From Acidimicrobiia bacterium (GTDB lineage Bacteria > Acidobacteriota > Terriglobia > Bryobacterales > Bryobacteraceae): a DNA stretch of 64,000 nt. The notes under the pieces are model-generated. The model did no database searches. It saw only the letters and a list, made by a program, of their open reading frames with translations, and was not told the origin of the DNA. The translations under genes were made by a program, and so were the position numbers. Location: positions 124,001-188,000 of the forward strand of contig VFZE01000002.1 of assembly GCA_016871315.1 (NCBI GenBank). The letters run 5' to 3'. Position 1 is the stretch's first letter, and each line of letters opens with the position of its first letter. Below are positions 49,237 to 60,279 of the stretch, piece after piece.

Positions 49237-50133
49237 TTGCCTAGGCGCGCCATTACACCGCTGGAACTCACCGAATTCCCGCCGGAATCGGTGACGATTC
49301 TGGAGCGCTGGCTGTGTCTGGCTTGCATCCTGGATGTCTACACACGCCACTTGAAACTGAGCGCGAGAACGGCGCGCAGCGAGATTAAGAAATACACCCC
49401 AACCATAGAGGAGATTCATCCGCACCAGCTGAGCCGTCCTTTCTTTGAGCCGGAGAGGCCGAAGGATCGGTGTCCGCATTGCGGCTCGGCGGCAAAATGG
49501 CATGCGCGGCTGTGTATCTACCGGATTGAAAGCGGCAAGGCTAGCGATGGGCGACGCCGCGAACTGGTCAAGTCGCTGACCGATTCCTTCGCCGTGGTGG
49601 ATGAGAAAACGACGCGGCGGCATGCCTTCTATGAGTGGTTGGAGAAGTTGAGCGCCGAGCTTGACTTCGACGCACCGGGCTGGCTGATGGAAGCTTCGAT
49701 GCACTACCTGGGACGGAAGGAGCCGAAGGTGGACTGAGCGGGGCAGTTCGCGGGACTACAGGCGATACGGCGGTCACGGCGGCTGGAGGAGGGCTGGGAG
49801 GTGGAGCTTGGGCGGCTCTATCTCAATCCGGTGTTGTTTGATGAGCTGCTGTTGGTGCAGTATCTGTTGAGCCGGTCGCATAAGTCCGGCGGGCAGACGG
49901 TGGAGGGCCGTTACACGCTGGCCGAGCTATTCCACCGGTTGCGCAATTCCGGTTACCTGCGGTCGGTGGGCGTGACCGCGCACGGGCCGTCGGATGTTTT
50001 CGAGGAGCTGCTGGCCTACTTAAGCGGCGGAGAAACCACGGCGCGCTACTACTACATCGTCGACCGGCGGGATGTGCAGGCGAAGCGGGAGGCGTTGAAA
50101 GAAAAGTCGCCGCCGAAGCCGAAGAAGATCTGA
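49237..50133 (+). pseudogene. Hypothetical gene interrupted by an in-frame UGA
   Basis: Two open stretches lie in one frame: 49237-49737 (166 codons, TTG start with GGAGGG upstream) and 49738-50133, separated only by TGA at 49735-49737. The first part has a CPHCG zinc-finger half-site and helices; the second (from AGQFAGLQAIRRSRRLEEGW) continues in normal-looking protein and ends in a basic PKPKKI tail. A TGG-to-TGA change would explain it. Two separate proteins are possible because GTG 49801 could start the second. Family not recognised. TAAGAT at 49208 may be the -10 box. Confidence 0.6.
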
Positions 50134-50263
50134 GGGACTATTGGCGGTCGAAGACGAACTTGATGTCCACGCCATCCCAGCGGCCAGGGGTATTTTGGGT
50201 AGCGGAAAAGCCATAAGCCCCACATTCTAGTGGGGGTTAAGTAAAACACTGATTGGAAAGGGG

Positions 50264-50292
50264 TTGACAGGGATGTGCGAATGGGGCATACT
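50264..50292 (+). promoter_or_regulatory. Sigma-70-like promoter of the 2-oxoacid operon
   Basis: TTGACA at 50264-50269, a 17-base spacer, and CATACT at 50287-50292. Transcription would start near 50299, about 20 bases before ATG 50319. Nothing else is recognised in the 185-base gap 50134-50318. Confidence 0.75.
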
Positions 50293-50318
50293 GGGGGGCA
50301 GATAACAGGTATTAAGAC

Positions 50319-51623
50319 ATGAAATTCCTAAATAAGGCCGTCTCTCCTGATCTTGCCCTCGCCGCCGTCGGTTCCGGCCAGTCCGTTCATATCCACCCGG
50401 GGTGCGCCAATCCGGAACTGCTGGTTCAGGCGCTGCTGGCGCGCGCCCCTCAGTTGCGCGATGTCGAGCTGTTGCTCATGCTGACGCTCGGCGAGTCCGG
50501 CTATAACAGCACGGCCATGGATGGCATCTTCAGGGGCAATGCGTTTTTCATCGGCCCAAACATCCGCGCGGCGGTTCAGGAGGGACGCGCCGACTACACG
50601 CCGATCTTCCTGCATCAGATCGAGGATCTCTATCTTTCCGGCGCCAAGCCGGTTGACGTCGCGCTGGTTCACTGCAGCCCGCCCGATTCGCGCGGCTACG
50701 TGAGCCTGGGGGTGGGAGTGGACTGCACGCTGACGGCGGCCCGCTGCGCGCGCCATGTGATCGCGCAGGTGAACCCGCGGATGCCTCGCACTTGTGGAGA
50801 AACCCTTCTTCACCTCGACCAGATTCACTCGCTGGTGGAAGCCGATCACCCGCTGCCGGAGTTGGTCTCGGAGCGGGCCGATAGGGCTCAGGAGAGAATC
50901 GCTGCTCACGTGGCATCGCTGATTCCCGATGGCGCGACGCTGCAGCTTGGGATCGGCGCGATTCCTGACGCGGTGCTGAGCTGCCTGATCGATCGCAAGG
51001 ATCTCGGGCTGCACACGGAAATGTTCTCCGACGGCGTAATGCCGCTGATCGAGAGGGGCGTGATGAACGGGGCGCGCAAGACGCTGCTGCCGAACAAGCT
51101 GGTGGCGGGGTTCGTGCTGGGGACGCGGCGGCTGTTCGACTTCATCGAGTGCAATCCGCTGTTTGAATTCCGTCCCATACGCTACGTGAACCACCCGTTC
51201 ACCGTTGCGCAGAACGAGAACATGGTGGCGATCAACTCCGCCATCCAGGTGGATTTGACGGGGCAGGTTTGCGCGGATTCGATCGGGTTGAAGCCGTATT
51301 CAGGCTTCGGCGGGCAGGTGGATTTTATCCGCGGCGCGGCGCATTCGAAAGGCGGCAAGCCGGTAATCGCGCTGCCGTCGACGGCGCACGGCGGCAGAGT
51401 TTCGCGCATCGTACCGACGCTCGATGCCGGCGCAGGCGTAGTCACCTCGCGCGCCGATGTGCACTACGTGGTTACCGAGTACGGCGCCGCGTATCTACAC
51501 GGCAAGACACTGCGGCAGAGGGCGTTGTCGTTGATTGAGATTGCCGACCCCAGGTTCCGGGATGAACTCTATGAGTTCGCCGTGCGCGCCCGTTATCTGG
51601 AGCCGCAGGAGGTGTGCTCATGA
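50319..51623 (+). CDS. Acetyl-CoA hydrolase/transferase-family CoA transferase
   Basis: A 434-residue family I CoA transferase resembling 4-hydroxybutyrate or butyrate:acetyl-CoA transferases. The catalytic Glu lies in HTEMFSDG near residue 231, and conserved regions include [21 protein letters not shown] and VVTEYGAA. It would move CoA between short-chain acyl groups. As first gene of an operon with a branched-chain 2-oxoacid:ferredoxin oxidoreductase, it probably releases isobutyrate-type acids or loads CoA onto them. The start ATG 50319 follows a clear promoter, and the stop overlaps the ferredoxin ATG (ATGA). Confidence 0.9.
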   Translation: MKFLNKAVSPDLALAAVGSGQSVHIHPGCANPELLVQALLARAPQLRDVELLLMLTLGESGYNSTAMDGIFRGNAFFIGPNIRAAVQEGRADYTPIFLHQIEDLYLSGAKPVDVALVHCSPPDSRGYVSLGVGVDCTLTAARCARHVIAQVNPRMPRTCGETLLHLDQIHSLVEADHPLPELVSERADRAQERIAAHVASLIPDGATLQLGIGAIPDAVLSCLIDRKDLGLHTEMFSDGVMPLIERGVMNGARKTLLPNKLVAGFVLGTRRLFDFIECNPLFEFRPIRYVNHPFTVAQNENMVAINSAIQVDLTGQVCADSIGLKPYSGFGGQVDFIRGAAHSKGGKPVIALPSTAHGGRVSRIVPTLDAGAGVVTSRADVHYVVTEYGAAYLHGKTLRQRALSLIEIADPRFRDELYEFAVRARYLEPQEVCS

Positions 51624-51859
51624 AGACCAGTGATTTGGGTTTTGTCGAGATCAGCCCGGACCTATGCAAGGGCTGCGGCCTTTGCCTGGAAGTCTGTGTG
51701 CCTCGGGTGCTCGAGTTGGCCGGGGGGCTGAACCGTTTCGGCTACCGTCCGGCCGTCTATTTGGGCCAGGGATGCAACGGCTGCGGGCTGTGCTTTTACG
51801 CGTGTCCGGAACCGGGGGCGATTCAGGTCTTCAAGCAGGATCGCCGCCGGGCGGCATGA
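51620..51859 (+). CDS. 2[4Fe-4S] ferredoxin subunit of 2-oxoacid oxidoreductase
   Basis: A 79-residue ferredoxin with two cluster motifs: [13 protein letters not shown] and [15 protein letters not shown]. It corresponds to the delta subunit of VOR/KOR-type enzymes, passing electrons from the thiamine-containing beta subunit to soluble ferredoxin. ATG 51620 overlaps the previous TGA. The alpha-subunit gene begins 13 bases downstream. Confidence 0.93.
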   Translation: MKTSDLGFVEISPDLCKGCGLCLEVCVPRVLELAGGLNRFGYRPAVYLGQGCNGCGLCFYACPEPGAIQVFKQDRRRAA

Positions 51860-51872
51860 AGGGAGGCTCGCC

Positions 51873-52929
51873 ATGAGACAGCTTCTGAAGGGCAACGAAG
51901 CGATTGTGAAGGGCGCCCTTTTGGCAGGCTGCCGCGCCTTCTACGGCTATCCGATCACGCCGGCCAATGAAATCGCCGAAGCGGCCGCATACTATTTCCC
52001 ACGCTGCGGCGGGACATTCCTTCAGGCGGAAAGCGAGGTGGCGGCCATCAACATGGTGTACGGCGCGGCCTCGGCCGGGGTGCTGACGATGACGGCTTCC
52101 TCGGGGCCGGGTATCAGCCTGATGAGCGAAGGGATCAGTTATCTAGCGGGGGCGGAACTGCCGTGCGTGATCGCCGATATCACGCGCGGCGGCCCCGGCT
52201 TGGGCAACATCGCGCCGGAACAAAGCGATTACTGGCAAGTGGTGAAGAACGGCGGCCATGGCAGCTATCGATCGCTTGTGCTGGCTCCGTCTTCGGTGCA
52301 GGAGATGGCCGATCTGACACGGCTCGCCTTTGCGCTGGCGGCGCGTTACCGCAATCCGGTGTTTGTAATGGCCGATGGCGTCATCGGACAGATGATGGAG
52401 CCGGTCCGCTTCGGTGAGCCCGCCGCAGTGCCGCCGCGACCGCAATGGGCGGTGGACGGTACCGCGGAAACCAGAAAGAACCTGGTCAGCTCGATCTTCC
52501 TGCAGCCGGATGAGTTGGAGGCGCACATCGGGAAGCTGGGGGCGAAGTACGCCGAAGCGTCGCGCCGGGAGACACGCTTGGAAAGCTACCGGACCGAGGA
52601 TGCCGAGGTGGTGCTGACCGGCTACGGAATCGTGAGGCGTATTTTGCGGCACGTGGTGGATGAGTTGCGCGGGCAGGGCATCGCCGCGGGGCTGCTGCGC
52701 CCCATCACGCTGTTTCCGTTTCCGACGGAGGAGTTCGAGAGGCTGGCCAGGCGCGTGCCGCTGTTTGTTGCGGTGGAAATGAGCACCGGCCAGATGGTGG
52801 AGGACGTGCGGCTGGCAGTGAGCGGCCGCGCGGAGGTGAAGTTTTATGGCCGCTGCGGCGGCAATCTGCCGGACGCGGCCGGGATCGTGGAATTCGTGAA
52901 AACGCGCCTCGGCGCGATGGAGGCAAGCC

Positions 52930-52937
<8 letters not shown>
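51873..52937 (+). CDS. vorB: 2-oxoacid:ferredoxin oxidoreductase alpha subunit (VorB-like)
   Basis: A 354-residue alpha subunit. Residues about 1-190 form the pyrimidine-binding domain ([53 protein letters not shown]), and about 240-350 the C-terminal transketolase-like domain ([24 protein letters not shown]). The short form resembles the 3-methyl-2-oxobutanoate (VOR) type more than 2-oxoglutarate forms with a fused gamma domain. The branched-chain aminotransferase in the same operon supports branched-chain substrates. It overlaps the next gene by eight bases. Confidence 0.9.
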
Positions 52938-54361
<1,424 letters not shown>

Positions 54362-54369
<8 letters not shown>

Positions 54370-55309
54370 AAATGTCATTGTCTATTTCCAAGGCTCCTAT
54401 GTCAGGCTTGAGGATGCCAAGTTGCCCGTGCTGACGCACGCGCTGCACTACGGGACGGGAGTGTTTGAGGGCATCCGCGGTTACTGGTCCGAGCGCGAGA
54501 AGGAGATCTATCTGGTGCGGCCGGAGGATCATTACGCGCGCTGGAAAGCCAACTGCCGCATTCTGGGGATCGAACCCGCGCCATCTCCTGCGGAGCTGAC
54601 GGCTATCACCGGCGAGTTGATCCGCCGGAATCGTTTCGAGACTGACATTTATGTGAGGCCGCTGGCCTACATGTCGTCGCCTCGGATCGGGGTGCGGCCG
54701 GACGGCAAGTCGAGCTTCGCGATTGTTGCCGTGCCGTTCGGTGTCTATTTGCCAAGTGAAGGCGGCATCCACGCCGGCGTAGTGAGCTGGCGGCGTCTTG
54801 AGGACACGGCGATTCCTTGCCGCGCCAAGATCTGCGGCGCCTATGTGAACTCCGTGCTGGCGACGATGGAGGCTCACGCTCACGGCTACGACGAAGCGAT
54901 CCTGTTGAATGAAGACGGCCACGTCGCCGAGGGCGCAACATGCAACATCTTTCTGGTGCGCAACGGGCAGTTGCTGACGCCGCCGCCGTCGGACAACGTG
55001 CTGGAGGGCATTACGCGCGCCTGCGTGATGGAGCTTGCGCGGCGCCAGTTGAAGATGGACGTGGCAGAACGGGGGATTGACCGCAGCGAGCTGTATGTGG
55101 CCGAGGAGGTTTTCTTCACCGGGACGGCGGTGGAGATCGCACCGATTGTCCGCATTGATCATCGCCAGGTGGGGAATGGTTCGGTCGGGAGGGTGACTGA
55201 GCGGTTACGGCATCTCTATCATCAGGCGACGCGTGGAATGATGCCGGCCTACGCGCATTGGCTCAGCATCCCGCGTCCGCTGGCGCCGCAGGTCTGGGTG
55301 AGGCGGTAA
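54362..55309 (+). CDS. ilvE: Branched-chain amino-acid aminotransferase
   Basis: A 315-residue fold-type IV PLP aminotransferase. The PLP Lys is in CRAKICGAYVNS near residue 158; other landmarks are HALHYGTGVFEGIRGY, EGATCNIFLV and EEVFFTGTAVEIAPI. It interconverts Val/Leu/Ile with their 2-oxoacids, feeding or draining the oxidoreductase encoded just upstream (eight-base overlap). The length and motifs fit IlvE rather than D-amino-acid transaminase. The stop codon lies in the first of two hairpins ending the operon. Confidence 0.93.
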
Positions 55310-55360
55310 CTTTTACCGCGCCGGAGGCGTATATTTGAGTGTGCGGAGCGCACACTCTTT
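55303..55360 (+). terminator. Tandem hairpins after the 2-oxoacid operon
   Basis: GCGGTAA-CTT-TTACCGC (55303-55319) overlaps the ilvE stop. GAGTGTGCG-GAG-CGCACACTC (55337-55357) is a perfect nine-base stem followed by TTT and then directly by GTG 55361. The second may be a weak intrinsic terminator, an operator, or a hairpin controlling the next start. Confidence 0.6.
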
Positions 55361-56524
55361 GTGACTGCAGGCAACAGGATTATTCTGCTTTTTTCGCTTG
55401 CAGTTTCCTGCTTCGCGCAAGCCTTCATCAGCCCGGAAGACACGAGAGTGCTCAATGAGCGCAAGCCACGCCGTGACTTTTCCTGCAGGCTGCGGCGGCA
55501 ATCCCCGATGCTGGGTTTCGATCTGCGCTACCTGGCGGGATGGCAGGCGACGATGAAGCCGCAGGAGTTCCAGCCCGCCGGAGACAGGTTGCGTGTGGTG
55601 ATTCGGGTGATGCCGGAAAAGGAAGGCAACCGGCCCCTGTCGCTAGCCGATTCGCTGACTCTTCCATCGCGCGACCGGATGGGCGGACGAGAGATCATGA
55701 TTAGCGGCGGATTTGCATTGGGCGAGGGCCGCTACCAGGTGGACTGGCTGGTGCGCGACGGCCGCGACCGCTATTGCAGCTCGCACTGGAGCATTGAGGT
55801 AAAGGGCGGCGGAGATTTCCGCCTTGCCATCGCGCCGCACACGGCCACGCCGATCAATCCGGGCCGCGGCCGGCGCGGCGCCGCCCCCGAGCCCGCGCCA
55901 GCTGACAACGGCGGACGCAAGTTCAAGATCAAGATCCTGGCGAACTTTTCCAATACCAATCCGCGCCGCTCCACGCTGAACATGCAGGACGCGCTGGCGG
56001 TGGCCTCCATTCTGCGCACCGTCGCACGCGAGCCGCGCTTTGACAAGCTGACGCTGGTCGCCTTCAACATGCAGGAGGAGCGCGTGATTTACGAATCCGG
56101 CGAGACGACGCGGATCGATTTCGGCGCCTTGGGGGAGGCGATCTCCGGCCTGCAACTGGGCGTGATTGATTATGAGCGCTACGCCGACAAGAACAGTGGA
56201 ACGAAGTTCCTGACGCGGCTGCTCAGCGCGCACCTGGATCCCCGCGCGCATTCCGCCGATGCCGTACTGGTGGTGGGGCCGAAGCTGTTTCTCGATAAGA
56301 AGGTGCCGAAGGAGGCGACGGAGGCGCTGTCGGGCGCAGCCGCTCCGGTGTTCTATTTGAATTATGTCGCCAGCCCGCGCATGATGCCGTGGCGCGACAC
56401 GATGGGCTCGGCGGTGAGGACCTACGGCGGGAAGGAGTTCCGCATCACATATCCCAAGCAGTTGGCCGAGGCGCTGGGCGAGATGCTGCGCCAGTTGGAT
56501 GAGACAAAACTTACGGGAGGCTGA
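55361..56524 (+). CDS. Secreted hypothetical protein
   Basis: A 387-residue exported protein with signal peptide IILLFSLAVSCFAQAF. An N-terminal beta domain (to about residue 150) contains FALGEGRYQVDWLVRDG. A Pro/Arg-rich linker follows, then a C-terminal alpha/beta domain (about 185-380) with KIKILANFSNTN, LTLVAFNMQEE and DAVLVVGPKLFLDK, which looks vWA-like in strand order but lacks a clear MIDAS. This composite is common in acidobacterial secretomes and has no known role. GTG 55361 lies immediately after a hairpin and has no ribosome-binding site. It overlaps the convergent PQQ gene by 14 bases. Confidence 0.75.
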   Translation: MTAGNRIILLFSLAVSCFAQAFISPEDTRVLNERKPRRDFSCRLRRQSPMLGFDLRYLAGWQATMKPQEFQPAGDRLRVVIRVMPEKEGNRPLSLADSLTLPSRDRMGGREIMISGGFALGEGRYQVDWLVRDGRDRYCSSHWSIEVKGGGDFRLAIAPHTATPINPGRGRRGAAPEPAPADNGGRKFKIKILANFSNTNPRRSTLNMQDALAVASILRTVAREPRFDKLTLVAFNMQEERVIYESGETTRIDFGALGEAISGLQLGVIDYERYADKNSGTKFLTRLLSAHLDPRAHSADAVLVVGPKLFLDKKVPKEATEALSGAAAPVFYLNYVASPRMMPWRDTMGSAVRTYGGKEFRITYPKQLAEALGEMLRQLDETKLTGG

Positions 56525-58091
56525 AGGTCATCATCGCGGAGCCGGCGGCGATGGCGATGTATTGCTTGCCGCGGAACTCATAGGAGATCGGCGGCGCGAT
56601 CACCATGCCGCCTGTCTGGAAGCGCCAAAGCACCTTGCCTGTGGCGGAGTCCAGCGCGAATACATAACCTTCGCGGTCTCCGCCGAATACAAGTCCGCCG
56701 GCCGTGGATAACAGACCCGAAGTCGGCGTGCTGACCAACCGGTAGCGCCAAGCGATTTCACCGGATGCAGGCTTGACCGCGACAATGGAGCCCACCAGCG
56801 GCTCATCGCCGATGCCTTGTGTGGTGCTCGCCTGGTACCAGAGGCCATCCACGTATTCCTGCGCATACTTGAAATAGATCTGGCAGCCGTCGGTGGTGGG
56901 GAAGTAATAGAGACCGGTGGCCGGAGAGTAGGTTGTGGCTTGCCAGTTATGGCCTCCCCCGATGCCGGGGCAGCTCTTGTTGCCGTCCTCTGTGGGGTCC
57001 TGCCCGGCGATCAGGTTCGGCCGGCCGTCGGGACGGATGCCGTCGGCCCAACTGACCTGCGTGTAGGCTTTCGCGGTCAGCATTTTTCCGTTGGTGCGGT
57101 CGAGCGCGTAGTAGAAGCCGTTGCGGTTGGCGATGAGCACGGCCTTCACCTTGCGCCCGTTGTGGTCCAGGTCCACCAGCACGGGATCATGCGTGGAGTC
57201 CCAGTCATGCACGTCGTGCGGTGTGAACTGAAAATGCCATTTCAGCTTGCCGGTAGTGGCGTCGACGGCGACCAGGGAGCAGGAGTAGAGATTGTCGCCC
57301 TTGCGCACGCTGCCGTCGAAATCGGGGCCCGGGTTGCCGGTACCCCAGTAGGTGAGATTCAACTCAGGGTCGTAGCTGCCGGTGACCCAGGTGGATGCGC
57401 CGCCGCGCTTCCAGGAGTCGCCGGCCCAGGACTCTGCGCCGGGCTCGCCGGGTCCGGCGACGGTCCAGAAGCGCCATAGCCGTTTACCGGTGGTTGCGTC
57501 GTAGGAGTCAATAAAGCCGCGGGTGCCGAACTCGGCCCCGGCCATGCCGACGATCACGGAGTTTTTCACGATCAGCGGCGTTGCCGTTGTGCTGTAGCCT
57601 CGCTTAGGGTCCTCCACTGGCGTCTCCCAGAGCAGTTGGCCGGTCTTGCTGTCGATGGCTTGTAGCGTGGCTTCCAGGCTTACCTTGTACAGGGTGTCGC
57701 CGAGCATCGCGAAGCCGCGGTTTACCTGGCCGCAACAGACGTTCACGCCACGCGGCACGGGCTTGTAGTGATGCCAGATTGGCCGTCCTGTGGCCAGATC
57801 CAATGCGTAGGAATGGTTGGAGGGCGCGGTGATGTACATCAGCCCGCCGTGCACGATGGGCGTGGTTTCGAACTTTCCGTTGACGCCGGTCTGGTAGATC
57901 CAGCGCGGCGCGAGGCGGGCCACGTTGGAGGCATTGATCCCGGTCTGCTCGCTGTAGCGCCAGGCCGCGTAGTTACGGCCGTAGTGAAGCCAGGAGCCAG
58001 GGTCCCTTTGCGCCTCCAGAAGTTGTTTCTCGGTGACCGGTCCGGCGCCGAATGCCAGCGTGACCGCCAAAACCAGAACGAGGGTTCTCAT
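56511..58091 (-). CDS. PQQ-dependent dehydrogenase (quinoprotein) with vicinal cysteines
   Basis: A 526-residue periplasmic quinoprotein with signal MRTLVLVLAVTLAFGAG and eight propeller blades (AAWRYSEQTG, TTGKLKWHF, ATGKVLWRFQTGG). The vicinal disulfide typical of PQQ alcohol dehydrogenases is present (VNVCCGQVNRG). The active-site loop HDVHDWDS near residue 293 has Asp-x-Asp, again the lanthanide-associated pattern. The ATG overlaps the upstream cytochrome stop (ATGA), so the pair is co-translated. It is a distant paralogue of the enzyme at 44482, which lacks the Cys-Cys. Confidence 0.92.
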   Translation of the reverse strand: MRTLVLVLAVTLAFGAGPVTEKQLLEAQRDPGSWLHYGRNYAAWRYSEQTGINASNVARLAPRWIYQTGVNGKFETTPIVHGGLMYITAPSNHSYALDLATGRPIWHHYKPVPRGVNVCCGQVNRGFAMLGDTLYKVSLEATLQAIDSKTGQLLWETPVEDPKRGYSTTATPLIVKNSVIVGMAGAEFGTRGFIDSYDATTGKRLWRFWTVAGPGEPGAESWAGDSWKRGGASTWVTGSYDPELNLTYWGTGNPGPDFDGSVRKGDNLYSCSLVAVDATTGKLKWHFQFTPHDVHDWDSTHDPVLVDLDHNGRKVKAVLIANRNGFYYALDRTNGKMLTAKAYTQVSWADGIRPDGRPNLIAGQDPTEDGNKSCPGIGGGHNWQATTYSPATGLYYFPTTDGCQIYFKYAQEYVDGLWYQASTTQGIGDEPLVGSIVAVKPASGEIAWRYRLVSTPTSGLLSTAGGLVFGGDREGYVFALDSATGKVLWRFQTGGMVIAPPISYEFRGKQYIAIAAGSAMMTFSLP

Positions 58092-58858
58092 TGCGTGTCT
58101 CCTTTTCCGCGCAGGCTGGCCAGGAAGGCGAGCATGTCGTCCAACTCCCGCGGGGAGAGAGTAGCGGCATAGGAAGGCATCATCGACTCAAGCGACCGCT
58201 CCATGGATCTCACCTCGTCGCGGAAGAAGGAATGGTAGTTCTCCTGCGCGTCCATGACCTGCGCCGAGAACGCATCGTAGTTGCGTTGCACGCCGGCGAT
58301 CTTCTTGCCTTCCTTGGTCACGATTGTAATGGTGTTATATCCGGGCGTGATGGAGGCGTTCGGCGCGACAAGCGCTTCCTTGAGATACTCGACGCTGCGC
58401 GTGCGTCCAACCAGGGTCAGGTCAGGCGCGATGCGGCTTCCACGCATGCCGAGGCGGTGGCAGGCCCCGCAGGCTCCTTTACCCCAGAACAGCTTTTCCC
58501 CCGCGGCGCGGTTACCGGTGAGAGGCGGGGCAGGCCTTCCGGCCACCGAACGTATGTAGGAGACGACGCGCCAGATGCCATCGGAATCAAAGCGGTCGCT
58601 GTAGCCCGGCATTTCCGTGCCCGCCACGCCGTTGGCGATCACGCGGTAGAGGGAGGCGTCCTCGTTACCGGCGGTGTAAGAGCCCAGCGTGAGGTCAGGC
58701 CCGCGCCCGCCCTGCGCGGCGATGCCGTGGCAAGGCGCACAGTAAATGCGGAACATCCCCTTGCCGGCTTCGATGGCATCTTTGTTGCCGTGCAGCGGGT
58801 TCTTGTCCTGGGCTGAGCCGGCTGTCAGCAGCAGCAATCCTGTCAGCAGAACTCTCAC
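58088..58858 (-). CDS. Periplasmic diheme cytochrome c partner of the PQQ dehydrogenase
   Basis: A 256-residue exported cytochrome with signal VRVLLTGLLLLTAGSAQ. Heme sites are CAPCH (near residue 41) and CGACH (near 133), with Met ligand candidates in GTEMPGY and ESMMPSY. It should accept electrons from the dehydrogenase encoded immediately downstream. The start was set at GTG 58858, not at the far upstream TTG 58894, because that TTG is the -35 box of a strong promoter whose -10 box ends six bases before GTG 58858; the transcript is therefore probably leaderless. Confidence 0.88.
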   Translation of the reverse strand: MRVLLTGLLLLTAGSAQDKNPLHGNKDAIEAGKGMFRIYCAPCHGIAAQGGRGPDLTLGSYTAGNEDASLYRVIANGVAGTEMPGYSDRFDSDGIWRVVSYIRSVAGRPAPPLTGNRAAGEKLFWGKGACGACHRLGMRGSRIAPDLTLVGRTRSVEYLKEALVAPNASITPGYNTITIVTKEGKKIAGVQRNYDAFSAQVMDAQENYHSFFRDEVRSMERSLESMMPSYAATLSPRELDDMLAFLASLRGKGDTQ

Positions 58859-58864
58859 CACAGA

Positions 58865-58894
58865 AGAATATGCGGGGAAAGACCACGCTGTCAA
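58865..58894 (-). promoter_or_regulatory. TTGACA-N18-TATTCT promoter, probably leaderless
   Basis: On the minus strand TTGACA (58894-58889) and TATTCT (58870-58865) are spaced by 18 bases. The GTG start of the cytochrome gene begins six bases after the -10 box, at the expected transcription start. Confidence 0.75.
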
Positions 58895-58910
58895 ACGCGG
58901 GACGAAAGTG

Positions 58911-60064
58911 CTATTTGGCTACGATTTCGATGATGCGCTCCGCCGGACCAGCGGTAATGCGGAACAGGTTCGGTCCCGCTTCAGGCCCGAGTTTCAATGC
59001 GATCATGTAAGCGCCGGGGACCTCCTGGGCGATGGATTCGACGCCGATCAGTTGGCCGCCGCCGGGACCGATGTCAACCCCAGGTTTCAAGTCCAGCGCG
59101 AGTCCGGAGGCATCCAGAACGCGGACTCCGAAGCGTACCTCGCCGCCGGCCGGGCCTTCCTGCTTGGCCGACAGAAGCGTGATCCTGGACGGGGCAGGGG
59201 TGCTTACGGCGTACCAGTAAGGCGCCAGCAACTCGGCGCCAAATCCGAGCCCAGGCTCAAGTTGAGGATGTCCATGCCATCCTTCACGCCGTCGTCAAGC
59301 GCCTTGATAATGGCGTCGGTGGAGCCGCCGCCATTGTCGCCAAGCACCTTGTAGTTGCCCAGGTAAGCCCTCGGCGCCACGCCGCTGACGATCAACCCAC
59401 GGAAGGCGAAAGGCACGGCGGCAGCGGCCGCCGCGGCATTGGTTCCATGGCTGTCCCGGTCCGCGGCATCGGTGCTGTAGCTTTCGCCACTCAGCTGTTC
59501 ATAGCTGCGAGCCACGATTACCTTGCTGCTGGTATAGGCCAAGTTGGCCTCCTTGCTCACCTTGGGGAATCCTTCCACTGGAGGAAGTTCGGAATCCACG
59601 AGCCACGGATGCGTGTTGTCGACCCCAGTGTCTAGAATCCCCATCCTGACCCCCAACCCGGCTTTCTCGACTCCCCCGATCCTGTCCCACGCATCGACCA
59701 CCTTATGCAGATGGATGACCCGGCTCAGCGAGGCTTTCACTTGATAAACGGGATACACGCGCGCAACACCGGGAATGGACTTCAACTGTTCCGGATCGGA
59801 GTGGTTCACGATCAGGCTGTTCATCACCGTGTCGGTGGATGTCAATGTCTGGCCGCCGAGCTGGGACACCGCAGCCCTTGTCTGCTGTTGTTCCAATGAG
59901 ATCTGTGCGCGCCGCTCAACGGCGGCGGTGCTTGTGTTGCCCCGTTTGGCGGCATAAGCGGCCGCGGGCTCGCCGCGGAGTTCGACCACGTAGCGTCCCG
60001 GCACAACTTGGCAGAGGCACAAGGAGCAGGTAAAGGCAAAGAGGAGAAGTCTGTGTTGGCTCAT
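58911..60064 (-). pseudogene. Subtilase (S8) gene with internal deletion and frameshift
   Basis: The 5' part (60064 to about 59230) encodes a signal peptide (LLLFAFTCSLCLCQ), an I9-like propeptide and a subtilisin domain with catalytic Asp in MGILDTGVD and His in DRDSHGTN, up to NLSLGSD. The frame then runs to a quick stop. The 3' part (from about 59231 to 58911, another frame) resumes at LLAPYWYAVSTPAPS with a C-terminal beta domain. The segment with the catalytic Ser (GTSMA-type) is gone. Two GGCGCC repeats, at 59221 and 59235, mark the junction. Intact relatives are long secreted proteases. Confidence 0.82.
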
Positions 60065-60265
60065 GTTTAAGTTATTTAATGTAAAGGACTTAGTTTCGTC
60101 CGCGTCACGACGATAGCAGAATAGCAGTGTAAAGGTGGAAGGGCCAACTGCATTACGCCCTGAACATGGTTGCCAACTTCGCTGTAGTCCCCGTTAAGGT
60201 CCTTGCTTTAGAATCATCGGAGCAATCGGAGGCAAACCATGCGCTTCGATTCGGCTGCCTCAGGC

Positions 60266-60271
60266 TACAAT
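60266..60271 (+). promoter_or_regulatory. TACAAT -10 box eight bases before ATG 60280
   Basis: TACAAT is a near-consensus -10 element ending eight bases before the transhydrogenase start, so its leader would be very short or absent. Recognition of a -35 box is poor. Confidence 0.5.
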
Positions 60272-60279
60272 GGGAACGG

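Noticed and set aside
58859-58894. TTG start of the second cytochrome at 58894
   Set aside because: The TTG is the first part of a TTGACA -35 box; translation from it would begin upstream of transcription.
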